From the NCBI RefSeq assembly GCF_050624435.1, contig NC_134539.1, positions 120,015,525-120,079,524 on the forward strand: 64,000 bases of DNA. Reading direction: 5' to 3'. This DNA is from Tenrec ecaudatus (Eukaryota; Chordata; Mammalia; Afrosoricida; Tenrecidae). Under the pieces are notes generated by a model, which did no database searches, had not been told where the DNA came from, and worked only from the letters and a program-made list of their open reading frames with translations. How positions within the stretch are numbered: the stretch's first letter is position 1; every line of letters begins with the position of its first letter. Below are positions 1-11,060 of the stretch, piece by piece. Made by a program: the position numbers and the translations under genes.

Positions 1-329
1 CCTATTTGTGGACTCTGGTCTCTGTCTAAAGAGTGTTACCTGTTCGCTGAAGATCTAGGCGAGGGTTCCCTGGGCCGGCTGCCTGCCACAGTGGACATTT
101 GGGTTAAAATAAACCCTGTTTCTGTGTCCCATTGTTTGCCATTAGGTAACCCCCTAATGTAACCACCAATTACTGTAACTCACCACAACCTGATCCTTTT
201 ATAGGAAATGCACACAGGCAACAAGAAATTGGCAACATTGTTTCTAAAATCTATTGCCACCGGAATTGTTGAGGTGGGTTTTTTTTCTTCTTCTTTCTTC
301 TCCAAACAAGATAATTACTTCTGACCAAC

Positions 330-790
330 CCCATACACTTTAATTAAAGTAACGGGGCTCAAGAGCAAGTCACTTACAGCTGTATGGAGCTTGAGCTCTA
401 AAAGCTTCAGCCACTGATAAGCATCTCACTTAGATGGCGCATAATTGCTCCCAGCACCCAGCGATCGTTGCTGCTGTTTGTGCTACTAATTCTGTACAGA
501 GGCAGCAACGCAACAATTGCAGGACACAGCGAATTGCATAATTTTCTTTTTCTTTTTTCTTTTCTGCTGGTTTTCTTTCTGGCCAATTTAAAATTTGTCA
601 AAGTCGGTCTTCTTCTGGATCACTGCCCTTTGATATTTCGCGCACTCCATTTGCCACAAACAAGCCGCAGGGCCGCAGTTCATGCTGACTCTAGCAGAAG
701 CCGAGAGAGCTCCATTTATCTTACACTGCCTGCTGAATTCCTACTCATTAACTGGGGGTTCACTGCCTCTTTTTAACCCCCCAATGGCTG
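330..790. promoter_or_regulatory. Candidate conserved non-coding element in ACACA intron
   Basis: This is a repeat-free, AT-rich block with TTAATTAAAG and several ATAATT/AATTGC words, unlike its surroundings. It resembles intronic conserved non-coding elements by composition only. Its 102-residue open frame (468-776) has no recognisable protein character. A multi-species alignment is needed to establish conservation. Confidence 0.25.
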
Positions 791-2877
791 TTATCAACCC
801 TTCAGAGTAACTGGGTGTTAGCAAGAGGGCGCCTCGATGACATCTGTTTGCACAACGACTGGGTGGAGAGAGGTGTGGGGCTAGAGCTGCTTCTCCTGGG
901 GGAAAGCCATCCCGCTTCCACTTTCACCCACTGCCTTGTCACCTGGGGAACCCTGGAAGGGGAGAGGGAGGGGAAGCGCAAGTGGTGGCTGTTTAATCAT
1001 TTGTTACAAATCATCTCATTATCAATTTCCTGTTTGCGTTGAAGAAAACCGTATTTATTTACTCAACCTTGGCCAAAATGGCTCTAGAGAAAGACTCCGT
1101 CCTCCGTTCGATGGGAACCTGGTGCTGGCCCAAGGCAGCTTGGGAGCCAGAGCAGTTGGTCTGGAGGACCACAGTGTCCACGTCTTGGTTGGGGTGCTTG
1201 CCGGTAAATGATTTAACTTCTCTGAGCAACATGGAGACCGAGCCCTTCAGAGTTAATGTGAGGGTCAGGTGGTTAGGCATTTGCTTTGAATCCGTGACAG
1301 ACGTAAGGGCTGTCACCACTGCCTTGACCATTAGAAGCAGGTGGCCAAGCTTGAGTTAGCACATCCTCTGGCCCAAGCCCACTGCTAGGTGGGCAGTAGA
1401 GGAAAGGCAGTATCAAGGAAGCAGAGGATGTGGCCTCTCAGGGGGTTTGCTGTGTCGGAGAGACCAGGAGCACCCACCCAGTCACAGCTGCAACAGCAGA
1501 TCTGGGGTCCCCTATATGTACTGAGCCCCAAGAACATTAGTTTGACTTCTTTCACAATGCTTAAAACTGCAGGCTGACCAGATGTTTTTCTCAGAAAATA
1601 GGTGAAAATTACCTTCATTCGATATTGGGAAGTTGAAGCAAAAAGAAAGGTTTTAGCAATTATCCAACATACATGCAGAGTCAGGGCTCAGAATGGACTC
1701 CTGCTTCTCTCCATTCCATTTTGCCTCCGACTTCCTCTCAGCTCAATCCCAAGACGGATCTCAATCACACAAGGATCTGTTCCTTGTGGGTTACAGGCAA
1801 TTCCCCTGAGAATCGGCTGATTCAGGAGAAACCTTCAGTAGTGGATGTTATCTTGGGCTCCTGATCTCTAGCTGCCAGCCTCTATGCTGGGGCACTTGCT
1901 CGCCGATCGGCAGAACGAGCCAGTGTGCACCCACGGACTGGGTCCAAATTCCACATGACTGTTTCTTCTCCAAAGATAATGAACAATATCTAATTTCTGA
2001 ACAGCTAGCTTCATTTCCCCCTTTTCTTAAACTTTTTGTAATTTGGAAGAATTCATTTCCTTTTAATTTTTTTAATAGCCCTTTGTCTGTTATATGGTTA
2101 GTTTGAGTAGGAAGGTGGTGAATTACAAAGTATAAAAGTCTGGCAGACATTTGTTCCTAGGAGAGATAACGGGGAGAGCTACCACAGAAGGTAAAGTGAA
2201 TGAACTGAATAGAGTCCAGAGCCTTTAAAGTCAGGACCAGCTCTGACCCTGGATTCTCAGACCTGGGTCTCAGTGGGCTCGGGCACAGGTAGTTAGGTCG
2301 CTACCACTCTTGGTTGGCTTCAGGAAATTGGTTCCTTCTCTAGAAGGAACTTCTGCTCTAGGCTTTTGTATATCAGCGCCCTTCCTTCCTTCTAGCCTGA
2401 GTCACCCCCAGGTGCAGCTAGAGGACTGTAGAGTATAACTGTGTCTGTCAAACCGTAAGGGATATCTTCTCTTTAGCAGGCAGCATGGCAGGACATAAAC
2501 TGTCCCTGGGCTCAGGGCACTCGGGGTAAACCACTTTTCTGGCAGAGGTCTCTGTGCGTCTCTCATCAGGACAGGGTAAGCTGTAACGAGCCAACGGGCT
2601 TGCTTGTGAGAGGCAGAACATAGAAACTGGGAAAGACCGCCATTCAAATACTCATCCTTAGGAAATGTCAACTCACCCTGGCACCTGCTATAGAGGAGTG
2701 ACCCTCACCGGCAGTGTGGCCACCACACACTGGGTTCTGTATGTACATAGGCCCATGAGAAACAGCATAGTTTTTATATCGTGGAGTGGATACTACAGTC
2801 TCTTGCCTTCACCTCCATCACGTTGATTCAGCGTAATGAAGTTGCAGTACAGTATTGACAACATTTGGGGGAACACC

Positions 2878-3050
2878 GAAACCCACAGATTCCTATAGAA
2901 CAGAGTAGAACTGCCCCCTGTGGGTTTCCAAGACTAAATCTTCAAGGGAGCATCTAGTTAGCCTCATCTTTCTTCTTGAGAGCAACCGGTGAATTCAATC
3001 TGCCGTCCTTGCAGATGGTGCGGTGCCCAGTGTGCCACCAGGGGCCCTTT
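2878..3050 (-). repeat. Afrotherian tRNA-derived SINE
   Basis: Read on the minus strand, it has the SINE head (gene-proximal CCCTGGTGGCACACTGGGC), a degraded box-B region, the AAAGATGAGGCT-like middle, and the tail with CCCACAGGGGGCAGTTCTACTC and TTCTATAG. The same arrangement recurs many times in the window. Confidence 0.75.
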
Positions 3051-4547
3051 TGGGGAAGAAGGGGAGGTTCATTTTCATCTGATCCATTCATTCAATTGCA
3101 CAGGACTTGCCTCCATCCAGAAAACAGTGACACTCGATTCTGTTAGGCTTCAAGACCCAAGACCCTGGCGGACCCTTGGTTCCAGTGAACAGAGCTTTCT
3201 CTGGACTCCAGGCTGTTAACAGAATGCACCTAACAGCCTCTCTTCCCACTTGACCCCAGCTGCCCCAGATCTGTGGTCCTCAACCTGCCAGACTCAGGGA
3301 GAACACATTAGAGAAAGAGACTTACCGAGGCACATTACCAACCAGAATCTAGAAAGTTCTGTCTGTTGCCTGACTCATGGGTCTATGTGCATGTGTGAAG
3401 CCAGGGTTACAAAGGGTTGTTTGTTTATTTTTATTTGGAAAGCCCTGGTCTTAACTAAGGACTTTTTAAATGTGTACTGAAGTGTGCTGACACCATTGCA
3501 AAGAAAGTTAGGGTTAACCATCCCTTGAGAGGATTGCTGTTAAAATCAATATGCAAATGCAGTCGTATTTAGATAGGTATGGCCCCCTTTGAAGAAAAGC
3601 AGATATATGAAAATGGGATTTTCAAAAATAAAACTAGATACATTGAGAGAAATGATTCCCATTACAAAAGGATTATTTGCTTTACCAAAGGATTCACTGC
3701 AGGGTTCCTTCTAAATAGCCCCCTTAAGGCATTTAAAACAGAATCTGATTTACGCAGTTTTTCAAAAATGCTTTTGTGTAAAGAAAGGCACACCTGTTAT
3801 GGCTATAGAAATAGTTTTGCAAGGGTTTTTTTTGTTTTGTTTTTAACACCCTATCTTACTATCTTTATAGAGAAATTTCTTTCATCGTAGAAAATGTGAT
3901 TACATAGATCTTTTAAATCGCTATTTAGGTTTGTACTCTGAATCTTAATAAGATTCCAGCCTTTTTCATGCTGATTTTTCAGTCTGGTGGTTGAAGTATG
4001 TACGTATGTTCTTATACCTGAGATATTCAGGAGCTTTGTGGGTTATGGTGGCCTAGTTCTTATCTCTAACATCTTAAGTATTTAACCAATAACAGCAAAT
4101 TACTTAAGAGAAGAAATACAGGTCCAGAAAAGTTAAAATTGGGTTTAAAGTTACACTGGCTTCTTATTATAACTTTTAAAAAAATGTTCAGCTGGTTTTT
4201 TTTCTTTGTTCTTGTTTAATAAGAGTTTGCTTTGTTTACGAGGGTAGGATCATGCCATGGATGAAGGTCGCCTAGTATGTTTGGCTGGGCAGAGCATGTC
4301 TAGTTTGCTCATCTGCTTTTTTTTTTTTTTAGAACTTTGAAAGCCCGTCTCCCTCAGGTAACCTGCTCTGTAAAGTAGGACTAGCCTCTTCCTGCCCACC
4401 TTCAATATTGTTTTATGGGGTTATCACAGGGGGAGTGTCCCTCTGCTAGCTTCTCGGTGGCTCTGGCCCCAGGGAGAAGGCTGTGACTCTTCATTGCCTC
4501 TGGAAGCAGCCAGGCAGGGTGCTGTGCACACTAAACCATATTGTCCA

Positions 4548-4756
4548 AGGAGCCAGGCTGTTGCTGTTCAGTTAGGTGTCAAGGAGTCTCTTTCGACTCA
4601 CAACAACCCCATGGGACAGAGCAGAAGTGGCTCATCAGATTTCCTAGCCTGGATCTTCCCAGAGTTGACCGCAAGGTCTTTTCCCAAAGAGCCGAGCCAC
4701 TGGGTAAGCTCAGCCACCATTACCACTATTTCTTCCAGGTTGCTCCCAGGCTCCTC
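4548..4756 (-). repeat. Afrotherian SINE (AfroSINE-type)
   Basis: The + strand shows the reverse of the AfroSINE tail: TGCTGTT, then a GGTGTCAAGGAGTC-like start, CGACTCACAACAACCCCATGG and GGGACAGAGCAGAAGTGG. It ends near CTCCCAGGCTCC, the diverged reverse of the tRNA-like head. Confidence 0.65.
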
Positions 4757-4857
4757 ACACACGGGAGACTACCCCTGCTGTGTGGTGGTAGAGCAACCCT
4801 GCAGGGGCAGAGTAGAGAGGTTCACCTCTCAGCTTGCCATTTCCTTGGTTGTTTTCA

Positions 4858-5040
4858 AAACAAAACCTTTTTATTGTGAATTATCTGAATGTTTACAGAG
4901 TACATCAGTAGTCTCACATTCAACAAGCCATACACACTCTGTTTCAACTCATCCATTAAAATCTTATTGTATCACTGTTTATTTGCTTTCTCTCTCTGTC
5001 CCGTTTCCATTCCTCCCTCTTAAGAACCTGATGATCGGGT
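4858..5040 (-). repeat. Fragment of AATAAA-tailed retroelement (same family as 10175-11060)
   Basis: On the + strand it starts with CCTTTTTATTGTGAATT and continues into a C/T-rich stretch with CCCGTTTCCATTCCTCC. The copy at 10175 has the matching TTTTTATTGTGGATT start and CCCTGTTTCCATTCCTCC. Read on the minus strand both end in CACAATAAAAA. I know similar repeats from elephant but cannot name the family with confidence. Confidence 0.45.
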
Positions 5041-5089
5041 AAATGCTAGCTACTCTTTTGCTTTTTTTTATTGGGGGCTCTTAGCTGTT

Positions 5090-5255
5090 TCCGACTTTTG
5101 TGGCCTTGAGTATGCTACTTAACTATCTTGTCCCTCAGCTTTCTCAGCTGTAAAATAAGAGACCCTTAGATTTGTTGTGAGGGTGAAATGAGCTGAAAAG
5201 CACTTTAGAACAGTACTGGCACATAGCAACATCTCAATGTGAAATATTTGATCAA
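5090..5255 (+). repeat. MIR SINE
   Basis: It carries the MIR core and 3' region: CTCAGCTTTCTCAGCTGTAA, then AAAATAAGAGACCCTTAG, TTGTGAGGGTGAAATGAG, and a degraded 'lowest cost' tail GTACTGGCACATAGCAAC. The divergence fits an ancient mammalian repeat. Confidence 0.75.
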
Positions 5256-5459
5256 AGGAGTCATTCTTCATCTGTATTTAATTTTTTACATCAAAAAGTA
5301 TGCGTTATAAGGTTTTTAAGATTTCGTGAAGACCTTTTACCTAATAAGTATTCAAAAGGAGGGGATGGGGATAGCCTGCCGCGCTTTTCCTGTGCCAACC
5401 TTCTTCTAAAGGAGGATTCTAGAAGAGAATGCTTTCTTCTCTGTGGCCTATTCTTGAAT

Positions 5460-5460
<1 letters not shown>

Positions 5461-5492
<32 letters not shown>
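5461..5492 (+). repeat. (CA)16 microsatellite
   Basis: Sixteen uninterrupted CA dinucleotides lie in ACACA intron sequence, followed by a short degraded CA/TG tail to about 5514. The tract is likely length-polymorphic. Confidence 0.95.
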
Positions 5493-5493
<1 letters not shown>

Positions 5494-6584
5494 GTGTGCA
5501 CATATACACACACCGACGTGCTTTCCTAAAAACCCTGAGGCCCTGCAATCAGGCTCGAAAAGAAAGAAAACCATTCCAAGATATTTAATTGTACAGGGAG
5601 CTTACAGGATTGATCAAGAGCTGAGCTTTTTACAATAGTCCAGTGAATAAGAAATGCTCCTGACAAACGATCAATGATAGGATAATCACTCTTTATCCCC
5701 TCCTCATTCTTACCTTCTTTCTTTCAGGAGAACAGGGTTCAGAAGTCAAAAATCTTTATAGACGCCGCTTTTAAATTAAGCAGAAAATAGACATTGACAT
5801 ATTTGTTAATCTCCCCTAAATCATTACCGGGGCTGGCTGCTTTGCTGTACAAGGAGAGAAGGGCCCTCGGTGTGCAGCACAGGGTATAACTAGCTTAAGA
5901 GTAGCCTTTTATTTTTAGAAAATAAAAATTTAGAAAATTTTTTTTCTTCTTCTTCGCAGCAACAAAGAGTACCCAAATCATTGGCCTGCTCAAGTGCATT
6001 TTAAAATACATATATTTTCCTGCTTGTCTTTTCCTCTGATGTTTTTTTGAAATTGGTCTTGGACTGCCATCAGAGGTATTACTGAAGGGATCAGGCCAGG
6101 TGGCCTTTAAGGAAATGCCCTGGTCTTCCTAGTCTGGGGAGGGCCCCAAGCGAGATGGATATATATTTGGATATTGTTTCAAAGCTCTACAACAGCCTGA
6201 TTGGGTGGGCATGACCTTTGTTAGCTCACAAGCCAGCCTTCTCTGACTCTAACTTGGTAAGCCTAACTCCCAGAATGCTCCACCCCTCGTGTCTTTGCTC
6301 TTCTGTGCCCAATGTTGAGCCTGTTTCCCTTCTGTCACTACTGCCCGGGTACTTACTTGGGCTGCTTACCACAAGTGCCCAGTGGGAAACTACCAAGTGC
6401 CCAGTGGGAGCAAGATGAGGCTGTCTACTCCAGTAACGAATTACCAATCTCAGAAACCCGCAGAGACTGTTCTGCCCCACCCTGTAGAGACAGTCTGAGT
6501 CAGAATTGAATCCATGCATGGGATTTCCAAGACTTCTTCTTTTGGGGAGCAGACAAGCTCACCTTTTCCCCAAGGAGTGGCTAA

Positions 6585-6775
6585 TGGTTTGAGTCACTGA
6601 CCTTGCATTTAGGACCCAATGCCTAACCCGTATGTTTTTAGACAAGTCACTTTCCACCTCAAAATCTCAGTTTTCTCTTCTGTAAAATAGAGAACTTGCC
6701 TGTAAGGTTGGGTTGTTAAGAGGGTTAACGAGAATAAATGTGAAGTAATTTAGAGAATGCAAGGTACCATTAAGG
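6585..6775 (+). repeat. MIR SINE
   Basis: MIR-type order of words: AGACAAGTCACTTTCCACCT, CTCAGTTTTCTCTTCTGTAA, AAATAGAGAACTTGCC, then a run resembling the MIR 3' part (GGTTGTTAAGAGGGTTAACG). Confidence 0.7.
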
Positions 6776-7624
6776 TTTGGCCTGGCAGCATAATGTAACC
6801 AGACCTCGGTCAAACTGTACTTGACAACTTAGAAGCTTTATGACGCTGAATGTGTTCGGTGCACTGCCCAGCACGTAGCAAGTGCTCAGGAAGTGGTATG
6901 TGTATGCTTATGTCATCCAAGTGCAGTGTCAGTTGTTCACTGAAAAGCAGGATGTTGACAAGGTCTACAACACCCATAGGGATCAACTTTCTGCCCAAGA
7001 GTAGATATTAGCATGGGGAAGGAAAGTGCTCCTCAATGCAGTCAACCATCAAAGGCCAGGAGGACAGTATTTGTCCAATAGCAAAGCTTAGAAGGCTGAA
7101 AGCGGCCAGAAAACAGGACGGATGAGCCCAGGGAGTCCTGGAAGTCCCTCCCTGTGCAGCCATCTCCATGGCCCTCCCTCCCTCAGCCCCAGCCCAGGCT
7201 GTGGCTTTACCTACGACGGTGCATGTCCTGAATCTTATGCCAACAGGAGCCAGATACCTTAGATGTTAGGCCTGGCTAGAAACGGTGTCTAACCCATACT
7301 TTGGAAATTATTGGAGATATTGCCCTGGTTGTAGTGATGGGATTCAGTTGGGTAAATATTGGACTACTAACCACAGAGATGATGATTCAAACCTGCCAGG
7401 CACTCCACAAGAGAACGATACAGCATCTGCCCCCCAAAGAATTAACGGCCCTGGAAACCGTATATAGGGTCAGTATAAGGCAGGACCAACTCGGCGGGAG
7501 TGGGTCAGCTCTTCTCAGCGAGCAGTCGGCCATCATCCCTTAGCCTTTCCTGAAACGAATGAGAGATGAGTGCTGCGTAAGCACTTGACCTCTGCCCCCA
7601 AATGAGAAGGCGAGAGGCATAAAG

Positions 7625-7800
7625 TGGCATCTGGACTCTCACTTTCTAGCTCTGAGGCCTTGGTAAATTAGGTACATTCTTCTGCCTCTGTTTCCCTACC
7701 TGTGAGATGAGGGTGATATCATCCTTGCAAATTCCTGGAGACTAAATGAGTTGATGTGTGTAATGCACACAGACTAGAACCCAGTACTCGGCATAAGCAT
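7625..7800 (+). repeat. MIR SINE
   Basis: It shows CTCTGTTTCCCTACCTGTGA, GATGAGGGTGATATCATC, and then AAATGAGTTGATGTGTGTAA with a tail ACCCAGTACTCGGCATAAG. This is the MIR core and 3' end on the + strand. Confidence 0.7.
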
Positions 7801-8103
7801 GGAAGAGCCAGTACAAACAGTTTTATCTTTTTATTTTTTAGCGCACTAATTTCTAAAACTTCTTTTATTAGATATAATGTCACAGAACAGTTATAAAAAT
7901 ATTTTTAAAATTCGTAAGAAGTTCTCAGAGTCACCAGCTGTTAACATTTTCTTCTATTTGCTTTACCATTAGTATGTTCTCTCATTTCCTCCCTTACACA
8001 CACTGCATCATTTGTGGGTGAGTTAGACATCATTCACCTTTACTTGTAGATACTGGGTATTTTTATAAGAGCAGGCTTCTTCATTGAAAACCACAGTGTT
8101 GTT

Positions 8104-8312
8104 GTCAGGTGCCCACAGTGGCCCTGTGCACAACAGAACAAAGCACCGCTCGGTCCTGCGTCGCCCTCACCCTTACTCTTGAGCCCATTGCTACAGTTGC
8201 CGTGTCCGTCCATCTCGCTGTGGGCCTTCCTCTCCAGGGACTGATCTCTCCTGACATGTTCAAAGTATGTGAGAGGAAGTCTCATTGTCCTTGTCTCTAA
8301 GGAACACTCTGG
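8104..8312 (-). mobile_element. BovB/RTE LINE, 5'-truncated 3' end
   Basis: Read on the minus strand this is the last ~200 bp of the afrotherian BovB LINE. It has the segment equivalent to TACTTTGAACATGTCAGGAG (present here as the reverse), the CCCTGGAG stretch, the GACACGGCAACTG region and the terminal TTCTGTTGTGCACAGGGCC. The same 3' segment ends the longer BovB copies at 23.2-23.4 kb and 40.5-40.7 kb on the + strand. Truncation from the 5' end is typical of target-primed reverse transcription. Confidence 0.7.
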
Positions 8313-8495
8313 CAGTAAACTACAATCCATGTACTAAATCAGGGGTCACATTGATACATTGTCTAATCATTGATTCATATCCAATTTTATTAGTTGGCCC
8401 AATAATGTCTTTTACACTTTTTGTGTGTTACCTGATCTGAGTTTCAGAGACCATAAATTGCAATTTGCTATCAGGTATTTTCAGTCATCTTTAAT

Positions 8496-9529
8496 TTGGA
8501 ATAGTTCTTCTTTTTTTTTTAATCACTTTATTGGGGGCTCATACAACTCTTATCACAAACCATACATACATCCATTATGTCAAGCACTTTTGTACATTTG
8601 TTTCCCTCATCCTCAAAACATTTGTTTTCTACTTGAGCCCTTGATATCAGCTCCTCACTTTTTCCCCCCCCTCATGAACCCTTGGTAATTTATAAATTAT
8701 TATTTAGTCATATCTTACACCGTCTGACATCGCCCCTCACCCACTTCTCCGCTGTCTGTCCCCTAGGGAGGAGGCCTCATGTAGATTCTTGTAATCTGTC
8801 TACCCTCTCACCTCCACCTTCCTTCCACCCACCCGGCACTGCCACTCTTACCACTGGTCCTGAGGGGTTCACCTGTCCTGGGTTCCCTGTGTTTCCAGTG
8901 CCCATCTGTACCAGTGTACATCCTCTGGTCCAGCTGGATTTGTAAGGTAGAAGTGGGATCATGATAGTGGGGGCAAGAAGCATTTAAGAACTAGAGGGAA
9001 ATTATATGTTGCATCATTGCTACACTGCACCTTGACTGGCTCTCTTCTCCCTGCGGCACTTCTGTAAGGGGATGTCCAGTTTCCCACAGTTGGGCCCTAA
9101 GTCCCCACTCACATTTCTCTCATTCACAAAGCTGTGATTTTTTTGGTCTTTGATACCTGATCCCTTCAACGCCTTGTGATCTCACAGGCTGGTGTGCTTC
9201 TTCCATGCGGGCTTTGTTGTTTCTCAGCTAGATGGGGCTGGCCCAGTGGTCATCTCTATGCATTGCTGCTCTGAGCAGAAACATCCTCAGGGCTTGGTGA
9301 GCCAGGATGTGCTTCACTCTTTTTTTTTCCCCCTTCCCCCTCATTGGCTCCTGTGTGCTTTGATCAGACAAGTCCTTCTCCTTGAGCTGTAGCTTCAGTG
9401 CTGTCCTCTGAAGTGAATTCTTCTGGGGGGGGCGGGCGGGGTGGTGGTCGGGGTGGTGGTGGTGGTGGTGGTGGTGGTGGTGGCGGTGGCGGTGGCGGCA
9501 GCGGCCGGCCGGCCCTTGGAATAGTTCTT
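8496..9529 (-). mobile_element. L1-mobilised non-autonomous retroelement (family R, copy A) with 14-bp target-site duplication
   Basis: The copy runs from 8510 to 9515 on the minus strand. It is flanked by identical 14-bp duplications, TTGGAATAGTTCTT at 8496-8509 and 9516-9529. Its 3' end (left side here) is a T-run followed by the reverse of GAGCCCCCAATAAAGTG. Its 5' end (right side) carries a GGT/GGC triplet tract. Compared with the copy at 59717-61630, the middle is missing. There is no conserved open frame, so it depends on another element's machinery, most likely L1 given the long duplication and A-tail. It was inserted into intronic DNA of ACACA. Confidence 0.85.
9427..9502 (+). repeat. 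(GGT)n/(GGC)n triplet tract at the retroelement 5' end
   Basis: A G-rich tract of GGT then GGC triplets follows a run of G and lies inside the target-site-duplicated retroelement, at its 5' end when read on the minus strand. It can be read as a poly-His frame on the opposite strand, which is a by-product of the repeat and not a gene. Confidence 0.85.
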
Positions 9530-9689
9530 TGATCATTCGTTGTTTTTCTCTTTTTTGCTGCTGCTGCTGTTTTTCATGTATGCAAGTAAATGACAGTGGA
9601 GGGCATATCTGGCCTCCTGGCTCCCCATCTTTCTTTACTTATTCTGACACCAACCATTCCTCTCACTCCACTCTACATCAGTTTGAGCC

Positions 9690-10160
9690 TTGATAATTCC
9701 TTGTAATGGCCACACACAATTCACAGGCAATATTCACAATTAAGGGGGTTTATTAAGGAAGTTAATAGGTTACTGCAAGTCAGGATCTGCAAACAGTAAG
9801 GATACAGTTACCAACTCTCACCAGTTCTTAGTCTCTCAATTCCATTGTCCTTGGGCTAAGAAGCCAGCCTGCCTGCCACTCGTTCCCATAATCTCATAAT
9901 CTTAGGCTAGAGAAGGTACCCCTGAGTCTTGTCACTGCTTCTCTGAGCCTGTGCCACAATGTAGGATGTATCCGACCATGGAGACCTGCTACTTTGAACA
10001 CAGATCTCGAATGTGCTCTTCCAAGGTGGCATTGGTAAGGAAAATCCTCTCTTTCAAGGTTATAAATGTCCCACCCATACACTTGGTGAAAGTTAGAGAC
10101 TTGAGTAGACGACCCATATTAAGACATTTAACCCTATCACAATGAGACCTGGCATTTTTG
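9690..10160 (-). other. Unidentified block, possible old LTR
   Basis: The + strand reads GGGGGTTTATTAAGG, the reverse of an AATAAACC-type polyadenylation region as found in LTRs. The block sits between two retroelements and lacks CpG or CNE character. No clear TG...CA ends or target duplication could be placed, so this is a weak call. Confidence 0.2.
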
Positions 10161-10174
10161 AACAGTATGGAACA

Positions 10175-11060
10175 ATTTCATCTTTTTATTGTGGATTGGG
10201 TGATGGTTTACAAAACAAATCCATTCAACAATTTGTTATTTCATGTCACTGATTGCAATCCACTTATCCAATTTCTTCCCTGTTTCCATTCCTCCTTTCC
10301 TAACTTTTCCTGCCCTCTGAACTTTGGCCTTAATCTCAAATGGTTGAATATTTTAAGGTGTGAGTACATCCTTAACTTTATCATTCACCTTATAGATCTA
10401 TTGTTTGGCTTAAATTGCTCCTCAGTGGGGGAGTTCATGTCCAGAACAGAAAGGTGGTGAAGGGTCATAGTCTCTGATCCTCTATCGGATTAGTAAACCA
10501 GGTGCTTATAGACTGTTTGTTCCACATTTTCCTCCTCCTCTATGCCCCGGGTCCCTCTAACATGGTCCCTTTCTCAGCAGTCAGTGGTCGTAGCTGAGGT
10601 TCACATGGTCCCTTAATACACCAGGCTATTTGTTTCCATGCGTCTTAGGTTATGTCATGTTTCTTTGCTCCAGATTGGGGGGTGGGGGGAGAGACCAATA
10701 GTTGCTATTTACATGGCTACTCATAAGCTTTTAAGATCCCACTCGTTACTCAACAAAGTAGGATTAAGAACAGACGTCCTCAAACTACGGCCCGAGGGCC
10801 ACATGTGGCCCCCCAAAGACATTTATCCAGCCCACCGGGTCATTTTGCCCCGTTTGTTTTTTTACTTCAAAATAAGATATGTGCAGTGTGCATAGAAATT
10901 TGTTCATAGTTATTTTTAAACTATAGTCCAGCCCCCCCCCCAACGGGTCTGCGGGACTGTGAACTGGCCCCCTGTTCAAAGAGTTTGAGGACCCTGAGTT
11001 AGACCATGGCATTGGTGGACTATATTGTGTTGTCTTAAACTTCCCAGATGTCATCCAGGT
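10175..11060 (-). mobile_element. AATAAA-tailed retroelement (longer copy), interrupted by an OC1-like hAT element
   Basis: The + strand starts TTTTTATTGTGGATT and continues into a pyrimidine-rich tract. It then has CACATGGTCCCTTAATAC, CTTTTAAGATCCCACTCG and TTACTCAACAAAGTAGG, words I associate with an afrotherian (elephant-type) interspersed repeat. Read on the minus strand the element ends in CAATAAAAA. It is split at 10771-10996 by the OC1-like element. No open frame is conserved. Confidence 0.55.
10771..10996 (-). mobile_element. OC1-like (OposCharlie) hAT MITE
   Basis: It has terminal inverted repeats: CAGACGTCCTCAAACT at the left and AGTTTGAGGACCCTG at the right (reverse CAGGGTCCTCAAACT). 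The interior includes CGGCCCGAGGGCCACATG, TTACTTCAAAATAAGATATG and a C-run near the right end, which match my memory of the OC1 hAT family. The element is about 226 bp and codes for nothing, so it would be moved in trans. The flanking 8-mers ATTAAGAA and AGTTAGAC agree at 5 of 8 positions, compatible with a decayed 8-bp hAT duplication. Confidence 0.7.

Noticed and set aside
9228-9536. Minus-strand frame with a long His run
   Set aside because: It is the GGT/GGC triplet tract inside a target-duplicated retroelement, not a His-rich protein.
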